Source of the DNA: Neisseria mucosa
GTDB lineage: Bacteria > Pseudomonadota > Gammaproteobacteria > Burkholderiales > Neisseriaceae
Direction: 5' to 3'
Length of the DNA: 64,000 bases
NCBI GenBank assembly: GCA_003028315.1
Contig: CP028150.1
Coordinates: 310,001-374,000, forward strand
Shown piece after piece: positions 7,626-15,998 of the stretch. Every line of letters begins with the position of its first letter. Positions within the stretch are counted from its first letter, which is position 1. Below the pieces are notes generated by a model. It saw only the letters and a list, made by a program, of their open reading frames with translations. It did no database searches and was not told where the DNA came from. A program made the position numbers and the translations under genes.

Positions 7626-8705
7626 GGCGGATTCGCATTTGAAGTGCAACTTTCCATAACAGAAAAAGGCCAGTATGCGGTAGCATACGGCCTTTCCTGC
7701 AAGAAAGATTGCCATGAGCTACACACAACTGACCCAAGACGAACGATACCATATCCAATACCTGTCCCGCCACTGCACCATCGCCGAAATCGCCAAACAA
7801 CTTAACCGCCACAAAAGCACCATCAGCCGAGAAATCAAGCGACACTGCATCCAAGGACAGCAATACAGCGCCGAAAAAGCACAGAAGCAAAGCCGGCTGA
7901 CCAAACAGCACCGGCGAAAACCCTATAAGCTCGATTCGCAGCTGATTCAACACATCGACACCCTTATCCGCCGCAAACTCAGTCCCGAACAAGTATGCGC
8001 CTACCTGCATAAACACCACGGGATCACACTCCATCACAGCACCGTTTACCGCTACCTTCGCCAAGACAAAAGCAACGGCGGCACTTTGTGGCAACATCTC
8101 AGAATATGCAGCAAACCCTACCGCAAACGCTACGGCAGCACATGGACCAGAGGCAAAGTGCCCGACCGCGTCGGCATAGAAAACCGACCTGCTATCGTCG
8201 ACCAGAAAACCCGCATCGGCGATTGGGAGGCCGACACCATCGTCGGCAAAAATCAGAAAAGCGCGTTATTGACCTTGGTCGAACGCGTTACCCGCTACAC
8301 CATCATCTGCAAATTAAAGAACTTAAAAGCCGAAGACACTGCCCGGGCGGCCATTAGGGTATTAAAGGCACATAAAGCCAGAGTCCACACCATCACCATG
8401 GATAACGGCAAAGAGTTCTACCAACACACCAAAATAGCCAAAGCATTAAAGGCGGAAACCTATTTTTGCCGCCCTTACCATTCTTGGGAGAAAGGGCTGA
8501 ATGAGAACACCAATGGACTCATCCGGCAATATTTCCCCAAACAAACCGATTTCCGAAATATCAGCGATCGGGAGATACGCAGGGTTCAAGATGAGTTGAA
8601 CCACCGGCCAAGAAAAACACTTGGCTACGAAACGCCAAGTGTTTTATTCTTGAATCTGTTCAAACCACTGATACACTAGTGTTGCACTTGAAATCCGAAT
8701 CCAAG
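7626..8705 (+). mobile_element. IS1655 (IS30 family)
   Basis: A 1080-bp insertion sequence. The ends carry imperfect inverted repeats: the left arm GGATTCGCATTTGAAGTGCA begins at 7629, and the right arm (8681-8702, reverse complement) is GGATTCGGATTTCAAGTGCA. A 3-bp target duplication GAC flanks it (7623-7625 and 8706-8708). The single transposase gene is intact, so it may be active. Removing it rebuilds the cysA terminator hairpin exactly. Confidence 0.9.
7714..8679 (+). CDS. IS30-family transposase of IS1655
   Basis: A 321-residue DDE transposase. The N-terminal helix-turn-helix (TIAEIAKQLNRHKSTISREIKRH) binds the inverted repeats. The catalytic core shows D in GDWEADTIVG, D in ITMDNGKEF and E in SWEKGLNENTNGLIRQYFP, the DD(33)E arrangement of IS30 transposases. 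There is no frameshift or early stop. A GC-rich hairpin (AGGCCGTATG and its complement) precedes the start and may shield the gene from outside transcription. Confidence 0.95.
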   Translation: MSYTQLTQDERYHIQYLSRHCTIAEIAKQLNRHKSTISREIKRHCIQGQQYSAEKAQKQSRLTKQHRRKPYKLDSQLIQHIDTLIRRKLSPEQVCAYLHKHHGITLHHSTVYRYLRQDKSNGGTLWQHLRICSKPYRKRYGSTWTRGKVPDRVGIENRPAIVDQKTRIGDWEADTIVGKNQKSALLTLVERVTRYTIICKLKNLKAEDTARAAIRVLKAHKARVHTITMDNGKEFYQHTKIAKALKAETYFCRPYHSWEKGLNENTNGLIRQYFPKQTDFRNISDREIRRVQDELNHRPRKTLGYETPSVLFLNLFKPLIH

Positions 8706-8742
8706 GACCTTTGCTTTTTGATGGATGGCGGGTTCGCCCGAA

Positions 8743-10035
8743 TCAGTCTTTCAACCTGAATTCCGCTGAGCGCGCGTGGGCGGTCAGGCTTTCGCCGTGT
8801 GCCAACACGCTGGCGGTTTTGCCCAGTTTCTGCGCGCCTTGTTCGGAGACTTGGATCAGGCTGGAGCGTTTTTGGAAGTCGTAAGTGCCCAGCGGCGAGG
8901 AGAAGCGGGCGGTACGGCTGGTGGGCAGGACGTGGTTGGGGCCGGCGCAGTAGTCGCCGAGGCTTTCGCTGGTGTAGCGTCCCATGAAAATCGCGCCGGC
9001 GTGGCGGATTTTTTTCGCCCATTGCTGCGGGTTTTCTACCGACAATTCCAAGTGTTCGGGGGAAATGTAGTTGGCGATTTCGCAGGCTTCGTCCAAGTCT
9101 TTGGCGAGTATCATCGCGCCCCTGTTGCCGAGCGAGGCTTCGATGATGTCGCGGCGGGGCATGGTTGCTATGAGGCGGTTCATGGCGGCTTGAACTTCGT
9201 CGAGATAGGGCTGCGACGTGCCGATAAGGATGGCTTGGGCGATTTCGTCGTGTTCGGCTTGGCTGAACAAATCCATCGCCACCCAGTCGGCGGGCGTGGT
9301 GCCGTCGGCGATGACGAGGATTTCAGACGGCCCCGCCACCATGTCGATACCGACGACGCCGAACACGCGGCGTTTGGCGGCGGCGACGAAGGCGTTGCCC
9401 GGGCCGGTGATTTTATCGACCTGCGGTACGGACTCGGTGCCGTAGGCGAGGGCGGCAACCGCCTGCGCGCCGCCGACGGTGAAGACTTTAGTAACGCCCG
9501 CAACGAAGGCGGCGGCAAGCACGATGTCGTTGCGTTCGCCTTTGGGCGTGGGGACGACCATGATGATTTCTTTCACACCTGCGACATGGGCGGGCATGGC
9601 GTTCATGATGACGGAACTCGGATACGCCGCTTTGCCGCCGGGAACGTAAATGCCGACGCGGTCGAGCGGTGTAATCTGTTGTCCCAACCGCGTGCCGTCT
9701 TCGTCTTCGTACGTCCAAGATTCCATTTTTTGGCGTTGGTGGTAGCTTTCGACCCGTTCGGCAGCAGTTTTCAAGGCCGTCTGAATTTCGGGCTGCAAAC
9801 GCTCAAACGCGGCCTGCAAATCGTCTTGAGTGAGAATGAGGTCGGCTATGGTTTGGGCGGATGTGCCGTCGAAGCGGTTGGTGTATTCAATGAGCGCCGC
9901 ATCGCCGCGCTTCTGCACGTCGGCGCAGATGTCGGCGACGATGTGGTCGATTTCGGGATTCTGAGCGGTTTCAAAAGCCAGCAGGGCTTTGAGCTCGGCT
10001 TGGAAATCGGGCGATTGGGTGTTGAGTTTTTTCAT
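8743..10035 (-). CDS. hisD: Histidinol dehydrogenase
   Basis: A 430-residue cytoplasmic enzyme for the last two steps of histidine synthesis: histidinol to histidine with two NAD. Family landmarks are GPGNAFVAAAKR, DMVAGPSEI, LFSQAEHDE, ISPEHLELS and AGPNHVLPTS, which include the zinc- and substrate-binding histidines. Length is typical. GGAGA lies upstream of the ATG, which overlaps the stop of the GIY-YIG gene by four bases. Two canonical GCCGTCTGAA-type uptake sequences lie inside the gene (9321-9332, 9774-9785), unlike the local GTC dialect. Confidence 0.96.
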   Translation of the reverse strand: MKKLNTQSPDFQAELKALLAFETAQNPEIDHIVADICADVQKRGDAALIEYTNRFDGTSAQTIADLILTQDDLQAAFERLQPEIQTALKTAAERVESYHQRQKMESWTYEDEDGTRLGQQITPLDRVGIYVPGGKAAYPSSVIMNAMPAHVAGVKEIIMVVPTPKGERNDIVLAAAFVAGVTKVFTVGGAQAVAALAYGTESVPQVDKITGPGNAFVAAAKRRVFGVVGIDMVAGPSEILVIADGTTPADWVAMDLFSQAEHDEIAQAILIGTSQPYLDEVQAAMNRLIATMPRRDIIEASLGNRGAMILAKDLDEACEIANYISPEHLELSVENPQQWAKKIRHAGAIFMGRYTSESLGDYCAGPNHVLPTSRTARFSSPLGTYDFQKRSSLIQVSEQGAQKLGKTASVLAHGESLTAHARSAEFRLKD

Positions 10036-10910
10036 GATTTGGGATTCTCCTTTGATATTTTTGGACTTGGGGTCGTCTGAATATTTTTTTGTTCAGTCTC
10101 GGTTTTGGGTCTGATATACGCTTTTTCTCCCCCGCTACCAAACTTCAATTCGGGCAGGCATTTTTGTTGCAGGCCGAGTTTGGCTAATACCTCTTCGCTA
10201 CGAGAGGTGGTATGGAAACGGTAACGGGTTTGTTTTCTGCCGTTTTTGGTTTCTTCAAGCGTTTCGAAACCGTCCACCTCATACGCGCTGACAACAGCGT
10301 TTTGCAGCGCGGTGTGAATGCCGATAACGTATTTCACTTTTGACGCGGCATCTTTGCCGATAACCCAGTTGCCCAACGTACGCGATTTGAGGTTGGCATC
10401 GTCTTGGTTGTCGAAGCGGTAGTCGGCTTCTTCGTCGGTATCCAAGTCCAAAGCGTCTTGGATTTTGACGGCAAGAACCAGTCCGTCGGGATTTAGGTCG
10501 TCAAGCGGGCAGGGCGTGAATTTGAAGCGGCTGTCGAGTTCTTCCGCGCTGATGCCGCCTGCGCCGCATCCGGCAGATTGGTTTTTGAATTTTTTGCCGA
10601 CAACGGATTTGACGAAATGAATCAGGGCAGATTCAGCGGCTAGCGCTTCGACTTCAGTCAGATGATAGCTGATGATATGGCGGCCGAGTTTCTTACATTT
10701 GGCGATGGCTTTGCGTGCCGGCACGTCAATGTCGCCGTCTTGCGAACGGGCGGCTTGTTCATGCTCGAAGATGCGGTTGTCGCAGCCTTTGCCGATGTAG
10801 AGGATTTTGTCTTTTTTCAGGTCGGTCAGGCAATAGACGTAAAACCGACGCTCGCCGTTATTTAATACGGAAAGGGTTGAATCTGAAAATTTTTTTATTT
10901 TTGCAGCCAT
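10032..10910 (-). CDS. GIY-YIG nuclease-domain protein embedded in the his operon
   Basis: A 292-residue protein with an N-terminal GIY-YIG-type domain: YVYCLTD (GIY), ILYIGKG (YIG), then CDNRIFEHEQAA with the conserved Arg/His, and E in VEALAAESALIHFVKS. This arrangement recalls the LEM-3/COG3680 type. The C-terminal half has DNLNPDG-like and NWVIGKDAASKVKYVIGIH segments and a lysine-rich tail. Function is unknown; a DNA nuclease is possible. It ends inside the hisD start (ATGA overlap) and follows hisG, so it is expressed with histidine genes. No antitoxin or methylase gene is adjacent. Confidence 0.75.
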   Translation of the reverse strand: MAAKIKKFSDSTLSVLNNGERRFYVYCLTDLKKDKILYIGKGCDNRIFEHEQAARSQDGDIDVPARKAIAKCKKLGRHIISYHLTEVEALAAESALIHFVKSVVGKKFKNQSAGCGAGGISAEELDSRFKFTPCPLDDLNPDGLVLAVKIQDALDLDTDEEADYRFDNQDDANLKSRTLGNWVIGKDAASKVKYVIGIHTALQNAVVSAYEVDGFETLEETKNGRKQTRYRFHTTSRSEEVLAKLGLQQKCLPELKFGSGGEKAYIRPKTETEQKNIQTTPSPKISKENPKS

Positions 10911-10945
10911 TTTAAATCCTCCTATACAGTTTACTGCCGGTGATA

Positions 10946-10990
10946 TTTTCAGACGACCTGTCGGCGGAAACGGCTAGGGTCGTCTGAAAA
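10946..10990. terminator. Inverted uptake-sequence hairpin between hisG and the GIY-YIG gene
   Basis: TTTTCAGACGACC and GGTCGTCTGAAAA face each other in the tail-to-tail order, forming a 13-bp stem. It may weaken read-through from hisG into the downstream genes. Confidence 0.6.
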
Positions 10991-11013
10991 CGCATCTTCA
11001 TTCAAATGAACGC

Positions 11014-11667
11014 TCACCCCGCCTTCGCTGCGCTGCCGAACGCCTGAATAATCGGCTCCAGCAGCGCGTGTTTCGTTTTCAATGTGGCTTTGTTGACCAC
11101 CAGACGGCTGGAAATATCGACAACGTGTTCGACCGCTTCCAAGCCGTTTGCCTTAAGCGTGTTGCCGGTGGAGACCAAATCGACGATGGCGTCGCTCAAA
11201 CCGACCAGCGGTGCAAGCTCCATTGAGCCGTAGAGTTTGATGATGTCGACGTGTACGCCTTTGCCGGCGAAATGCTCGGCGGCGATGTTGGGGTATTTCG
11301 TCGCGATGCGCAGGCGGCTGCCGGGCTGCGAGGCGGCGGCGTAGTCGAAACCCTTGCGGACGGCGACCATCATGCGGCATTCGGCGATGTGCAAATCCAG
11401 CGGCTGATAAAGCCCGCTGCCGCCGTGTTCGATTAAAACGTCTTTGCCCGCGATGCCGAAGTCTGCCGCGCCGTATTGGACGTAAGTCGGTACATCGGTG
11501 GCGCGGACGATGACGAGGCGGATGTTTTCATGGTTGGTGCCGATAATCAGCTTGCGCGATTTTTCGGGCGCTTCGGCAGGAATGATGCCCGCCGCCGCCA
11601 AAAGCGGCAGCGTTTCTTCAAAGATGCGCCCTTTGGACAGGGCGATGGTCAGCGTGTTTTCAGTCAT
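11014..11667 (-). CDS. hisG: ATP phosphoribosyltransferase, short form
   Basis: A 217-residue enzyme that starts histidine synthesis by joining ATP and PRPP. ALSKGRIFEETLPLL, GAADFGIAGKD and the PRPP loop DAIVDLVSTGNTLKANGL are present. The C-terminal regulatory domain of long HisG is absent, so a separate HisZ subunit (not in this window) should be required. It is the first gene of a hisG / GIY-YIG / hisD set. The 5' region carries a long Correia element 63 bp before the start codon, which may supply or alter the promoter. Confidence 0.95.
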   Translation of the reverse strand: MTENTLTIALSKGRIFEETLPLLAAAGIIPAEAPEKSRKLIIGTNHENIRLVIVRATDVPTYVQYGAADFGIAGKDVLIEHGGSGLYQPLDLHIAECRMMVAVRKGFDYAAASQPGSRLRIATKYPNIAAEHFAGKGVHVDIIKLYGSMELAPLVGLSDAIVDLVSTGNTLKANGLEAVEHVVDISSRLVVNKATLKTKHALLEPIIQAFGSAAKAG

Positions 11668-11729
11668 TGTTGTTGTGTGCCGTCAGACTTCGAACCTGTA
11701 TCAAGCAGGCGGTCTGACTTTCTCCATTG

Positions 11730-11884
11730 TATAGTGGGTTAACTTTAAACCAGTACGGCGTTGCCTCGCCTTAGCTCAAAGAGAACGATTCTCTAAGGTG
11801 CTGAAGCACCAAGTGAATCGGTTCCGTACTGTCTGTACTGTCTGCGGCTTCGTCGCCTTGTCCTGATTTAGTTAATCCACTATA
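11730..11884. repeat. Correia element (CREE), long 155-bp form, upstream of hisG
   Basis: The element starts TATAGTGGGTTAAC and ends GTTAATCCACTATA, with the inner CAGTACGGCGTTGCC and GCGGCTTCGTCGCC blocks of neisserial CREE. It keeps the roughly 50-bp internal segment that shorter copies lack, which in other Neisseria carries an IHF site. Confidence 0.9.
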
Positions 11885-11901
11885 TGTTTCAGATGGGAAA
11901 A

Positions 11902-11939
11902 AGGTCGTCTGAAAACCGCGACCGGCATTCAGACGACCT
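11902..11939. terminator. Inverted uptake-sequence terminator after sco
   Basis: AGGTCGTCTGAA and its inverted copy enclose a 14-nt loop just past the minus-strand sco stop codon. Confidence 0.75.
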
Positions 11940-11947
11940 CATGTGGA

Positions 11948-12661
11948 TCAAAGCAGTTTTTTGATGTCGGCGGCAATGGTTGCCGGTTCGCTGCCGTAAG
12001 GCGAGAAAATCGCCACTTCGCCGTTTTTGTCGATCAGATACGCGCCGGAAGAGTGGTCAACCAAATAGTTTTCACTGTCTTCCTTCTGAACCACTTTGGC
12101 GGAAACCACGCGGTATTGCTGTTTGATGACCGGCAGGCTTTGGTCGCCTGTCGCAGTCAGACCGATAAATTCAGGATTGAACTGCTTGACGTATTTGCTG
12201 ATGACTTCAGGCGTGTCGCGCTCGGGGTCGATGCTGGCAAATACCACTTTCACATCTTTCGCCTGATCGCCCAATTGTTTCAATGTGTCGCTGTAAGTCA
12301 GCAATTCGGTCGGACAAACGTCGGGGCAGTGCGTATAACCGAAGGACAGGATCACGACTTTGCCTTTCAGGTCGCTTAAGCTGAACGGCTTGCCGTCGCC
12401 GTCGGTCAGCGTGAAATCGCCGCCGATGTCCTCTTTACGCATATCCGTTCCCGGACCTTGCGGTTTGGGAGCGGCAGCAGCATTAAGCGAGGTCGTTTCA
12501 GGAGAAGAAGCAGGCGTTGCGGCTGGGGCGGACGCTGTTGAAGAAGCAGCTGAAGCTGGTGCAGGATTTTGCTCCGGCGTTTTGGCTTCAGGTTTGCAGG
12601 CAGTAAGTGCGGTAAGGGCGAATGCGCCCAAAATAGCGGTACGGATTGCAGTAGGCATCAT
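11948..12661 (-). CDS. Sco/SenC-family copper-binding lipoprotein
   Basis: A 237-residue periplasmic thioredoxin-fold protein. A signal peptide ending in LTALTAC (lipobox) is followed by an alanine/proline/serine-rich linker of about 50 residues and the Sco domain. The redox/copper site CPDVC sits in FGYTHCPDVCPTEL, and the third ligand His is in YLVDHSSGAYLID. Sco proteins deliver copper to the CuA or CuB centre of haem-copper oxidases or protect against oxidants. GGAG lies 7 bases before the ATG at 12661; a second ATG follows directly at 12658. Confidence 0.92.
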   Translation of the reverse strand: MMPTAIRTAILGAFALTALTACKPEAKTPEQNPAPASAASSTASAPAATPASSPETTSLNAAAAPKPQGPGTDMRKEDIGGDFTLTDGDGKPFSLSDLKGKVVILSFGYTHCPDVCPTELLTYSDTLKQLGDQAKDVKVVFASIDPERDTPEVISKYVKQFNPEFIGLTATGDQSLPVIKQQYRVVSAKVVQKEDSENYLVDHSSGAYLIDKNGEVAIFSPYGSEPATIAADIKKLL

Positions 12662-12906
12662 AAAAATTCTCCAATGCAAATATGGTGTGTGAACGTCGTC
12701 TGAAAATAAAAAATGAAACGAACGCTGCCATCTTAGCGCGTTTGCAACATTTAATATAGCGGTTTATGCCGTTTTTCGGCTGAAAATGAATGATGTTTGA
12801 TATAAGTGGAAAGAGTAGAATGCGTCAGGAACAAAATAAAATAAATTTAATGTTTTTAAAAATCAAAAATATAAGCAATATATCTGCAAACAAGGCAAGA
12901 TTTTGC

Positions 12907-12934
12907 TTTACAAGCCCGAATACGCCGCTATAAT
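12907..12934 (+). promoter_or_regulatory. Promoter of tRNA-Leu
   Basis: TTTACA (12907-12912), a 16-bp spacer and a perfect TATAAT (12929-12934) end 16 bp before the tRNA. Confidence 0.8.
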
Positions 12935-12950
12935 AGCGACTTCTTCACCA

Positions 12951-13035
12951 GCCCAGGTGGCGAAATTGGTAGACGCAGGGGACTCAAAATCCCCCGCCGC
13001 AAGGTGTGTCGGTTCGAGTCCGACCCTGGGCACCA
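12951..13035 (+). tRNA. tRNA-Leu (CAA anticodon)
   Basis: An 85-nt class II tRNA with long variable arm. Acceptor GCCCAGG pairs with CCTGGGC, followed by A and encoded CCA. The anticodon loop CTCAAAA gives CAA. Its 3' end coincides with the start of an att-like repeat of an integrated element remnant. Confidence 0.97.
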
Positions 13036-13175
13036 CAATAAACCGCTTATCAGCGGTTATTTTTTTGCCTGTCGCAGCCTAACACCGTAAACCAAAGCCA
13101 AGAAAGATAAGGCTTTCCGCTGGTTTCGGTATCTTTGCATCATATAATCCTGCCTATTTCTGCCTAATTGAAGTA
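13035..13175 (+). repeat. Direct repeat copy 1 (attL-like) at the tRNA-Leu 3' end
   Basis: About 140 bp starting ACAATAAACCGCTTATCAGC recur imperfectly at 14434-14573, 1399 bp downstream. The repeat includes the hairpin terminator AACCGCT/AGCGGTT plus T7 at 13041-13067. A tRNA-flanking repeat directly before an integrase gene is the usual attachment site layout. Confidence 0.75.
13041..13067 (+). terminator. Terminator of tRNA-Leu
   Basis: AACCGCT and AGCGGTT form a stem with a short loop, followed by ATTTTTTT. The same hairpin is repeated at 14440-14466. Confidence 0.85.
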
Positions 13176-13250
13176 ACCTAAAATTTACGGTATCTTTTGC
13201 GGTATCTGAAAAATACCTCGAAAAAAATACCTCGAAAAAATACCGTAAAA

Positions 13251-14245
13251 ATGAAGCTGAACGACCGCCAAATCAAAAACGCCAAACCCGCCGAAAAACC
13301 GTTCAAGCTCAATGACGGGAAGGGCTTGTATCTGTATATCAATACGGGCGGCGGGAAGTTATGGCGGTTTGATTTTTCGTATAACGGCAAACGTAAAACG
13401 CTTTCAATCGGCAAATATCCGACCGTATCACTGGTAGAAGCCCGCCAAGCCGCTGTCAGTAATACCTTTCGGAACATTGCCGCCGAATGGCACAAACACC
13501 GTGAAACGGGATTGACAGGCAATCACGCCGCCCGTGTATGGGACAGTTTGGGAAAGGACGTTTTCCCCACGCTGGGCAGCTTGTCTATCAGTGAAATCAA
13601 AGTCAGTCAGGTAAAAGAAGTGATTGAAGCGGTGGCGGCAAGGGGAGCACTTGAAACGGCGGGCGGATATTGCGGCGTATCAAGTCTGTTTTCACTTATG
13701 CGATACGGACGGAACGGGCGGAAAACAATCCCGCTGTTCCATTGGGAGGTTTAATCAAAGCCCCAAAGCAGAAACATCAGCCCGCCTTGCCGCAATCGGA
13801 ACTGATCGAGTTTTACCGCCGTTTGATGTTGAAACAAGCCAAACAGCAAACAAAAATAGCCATGCAGTTAATCATGCTGACCCTCGTCAGAAATAAAGAG
13901 CTTAGGGCGGCGGAATGGTCGGAATTTGATTTAGACGGGACAGAGTGGAGCATACCCGCCGCCAAGATGAAGATGAAAGCCCCGCATATCGTCTCCCCCT
14001 TGCCGATTGGACGCTTGAACTTTTGGCAGAACTGAAGGAACTGACAGGACATAGCCGTTATCTGTTCCCATTGGTAAAAGACCCTGACGAGCATATTGAG
14101 TGAAAACACCCTATCTTACTTGATGGGCAGAATGGGCTATAAGGGCGTAGCAACGCCCCACGGTTTCAGAAGTCTAGCCACAGACGTATTGAATGAAAAC
14201 GGTTTTAACAGCGACGTAGTAGAGCGACAGTTTGCCCAGCGGCGA
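13251..14245 (+). pseudogene. Degenerate phage/island tyrosine integrase (P4 type)
   Basis: The N-terminus is a clear DUF4102 arm-binding domain (MKLNDRQIKNAKPAEKPFKL, then YPTVSLVEARQAA). About 40 expected residues are missing after EARQAA, followed by core-binding sequence (NIAAEWHKH). The catalytic domain is scattered over frames: VFTYAIRTERAENNP, LVRNKELRAAEWSEFDL with the box I Arg, LAELKELTGHSRYLF and PHGFRSLATDVLNENGF with the HxxR. At least three frameshifts are present, and the sequence diverges after ERQFAQ before the catalytic Tyr. It is clearly dead. It stands directly after tRNA-Leu, as such integrases do. Confidence 0.88.
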
Positions 14246-14433
14246 AACCATCACGGCAGACGGCAAAACCCACACCGTCATCTACAACGGCGACACTAGC
14301 CAAGCGGCGGCATACCGACCAAACTGAGAGCTTACCGATTGGCAGCAAAGTATCGCCCGATACGCAGCGGGAAACAGCCGCCTATGCTTGGCATTGGGCA
14401 CGTCCTTTGCTGCTCCCTTGCTATCCCTGTTGG
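14246..14433 (+). other. Foreign remnant between dead integrase and second att-like repeat
   Basis: In one frame this reads as a short peptide fragment (SGETITADGKTHTVIYNGD), which looks like a piece of a larger secreted or phage protein joined to the integrase remains. I cannot assign it. No complete gene is present. Confidence 0.4.
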
Positions 14434-14573
14434 ACAATAAACCGCTTATCAGCGGTTATTTTTTTGTCTATCGCAGTCTAACACCGTAAACTAAAACCAA
14501 AATGGACAGGGTTTTCAGACGGTTTCGGTATCTGTAAATCATATAATCCCGTCTATTCCTACCTAATTGAATC
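14434..14573 (+). repeat. Direct repeat copy 2 (attR-like or tandem-island junction)
   Basis: This imperfect copy of 13035-13175 includes the terminator hairpin and the block ending CCTAATTGAA that precedes the integrase in copy 1. No integrase follows, so it may be the left end of a second, deleted island or the right end of this one. Confidence 0.7.
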
Positions 14574-14848
14574 AACCGTTTTCATGGGTATAATTTGGGG
14601 TTTCTGAAATACCCCGAAAATATATTCAAAAATGCCCCCGGTGTCCGTCAATAAAGTAATCGCGGGTTAAAGTTGTATCTAAATGAAATCTCTTAATTTC
14701 AAAACATTGTTAGGCTTTTCAACTTAATCTGTTTTTCTTGTCTTTTGATACGGCAGATACGAAAAGGTCGTCTGAAAACCTGATGGATAAGGTGAACTGC
14801 ACCCCAAAAGTTGGACATCCCCTCCAACTCATAAGGTGCAGTTTTTTT

Positions 14849-15199
14849 ATGAGCAAATATACATTACACTTCAAATACCAAGCCGTACTCCACTACCTGC
14901 ACATACGCAGCCAGCAGCGTACCGCAGACCACTACGGCATTTCCCGAACCCACCTGAGACGATGGATACGCGCCTATCAAGAAGGCGGTATCGGCGCACT
15001 CGAACATCCCCAATCCAAAACCATACCCCAACATCGAAAAAACCCCTTCATCGCAGATAAACCCGACCAAGAAAAAACACAGGCAGAGCTTATCGAAGAG
15101 TTGTGCTATATGGGCGCAGAGGTCGCCTACCTAAAGGAGTTAAAAGCCCTCAGCCAAAAGCAGACCGAAAAGGACAAAGCCAAACCGTCCAAACACTGA
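14849..15199 (+). CDS. IS3-family transposase OrfA
   Basis: A 116-residue DNA-binding subunit. The helix-turn-helix (RTADHYGISRTHLRRWIRAY) resembles OrfA of the IS150 group, and a C-terminal leucine/glutamate stretch (ELIEELCYMGAEVAYLKEL) forms the coiled coil used for assembly with OrfAB. The stop lies inside the start region of orfB, which is in the -1 frame, as expected for programmed frameshifting in this family. Confidence 0.9.
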   Translation: MSKYTLHFKYQAVLHYLHIRSQQRTADHYGISRTHLRRWIRAYQEGGIGALEHPQSKTIPQHRKNPFIADKPDQEKTQAELIEELCYMGAEVAYLKELKALSQKQTEKDKAKPSKH

Positions 15200-15998
15200 G
15201 GGCGCAACACCCGCTCAAATACCTGCTGCACATCGCAAACCTGCCCAAAAGCAGCTTTTACTACCACCACCAAGACCGACCCGACCCCGACGCAGCCGAC
15301 AAAGCCCTCCTCGTCGAAACCTACCGGCGGCATAAAGAACGCTACGGGCAAAGGCGCATTGCCGCAGCATTGGGTTGGAACCGCAAAAAAGCGGCGCGGT
15401 TGATGAAGCAGTTGGAACTGAAAGCCCTCATACGGGCGAAAAAAGCCTACCGCCATCCCGCTATGGGCGAAATATCGGAAAACCTCCTCAAACGCCGGTT
15501 CAAAGCCCGAAAGCCCAACGAAAAATGGCTGACCGACGTTACCGAACTCAAAGGGAAGGACGGCAAACTGTACCTCTCGCCAATCTTGGACTTGTTCAAC
15601 CGCGAGATCGTCGCCTACGCCATGAGCCGCAGAGCCGACAGCGAAATGGTGAAGGAAATGCTCGAAAAAGCCGCCCCCGTCTGACTGCTAAAGGAACGAT
15701 GCTTCATTCGGACCAAGGTGTGCTGTACCGTACGGCGGGGTATAGGGAATTGCTTGCGGAGCATTCCATGGTTCAAAGCATGTCGCGTAAGGCGAACTGC
15801 TGGGACAATGCGCCGATGGAAAGCTTCTTTGCGGTGTTGAAGACGGAGTGTTTCTATAACGCAGGTGAATTGACGGTGGACGAATTGATGAAGCAGATAG
15901 ATGACTATATGGATTACTACAACCGGGAGCGTTGCAGTTTGAAATTGAAAAAGCTGAGTCCTGTCGCATACAGAACCCAGCTTGCACAGAGCGCCTGA
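15103..15998 (+). pseudogene. IS3-family transposase OrfB, frameshifted
   Basis: The catalytic half of the transposase. The first part contains HTH_21-like KERYGQRRIAAALGW and the first catalytic Asp (WLTDVTELK), ending prematurely at 15684. The remainder, one frame away, has the second Asp (MLHSDQGVLY) and the Glu (APMESFFAVLKTE). A run of five C at 15674-15678 would restore the frame with a sixth C, so one base was probably lost in the homopolymer. Confidence 0.88.

Noticed and set aside
8776..10080. 434-codon open frame on the plus strand
   Set aside because: It is antisense to hisD; composition (Gly/Val/Phe-rich) is that of a shadow frame and hisD has clear family motifs.
10946..10990. 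Hairpin considered as a histidine attenuator
   Set aside because: It lies inside the operon after hisG, is a plain uptake-sequence pair and has no histidine-rich leader peptide.
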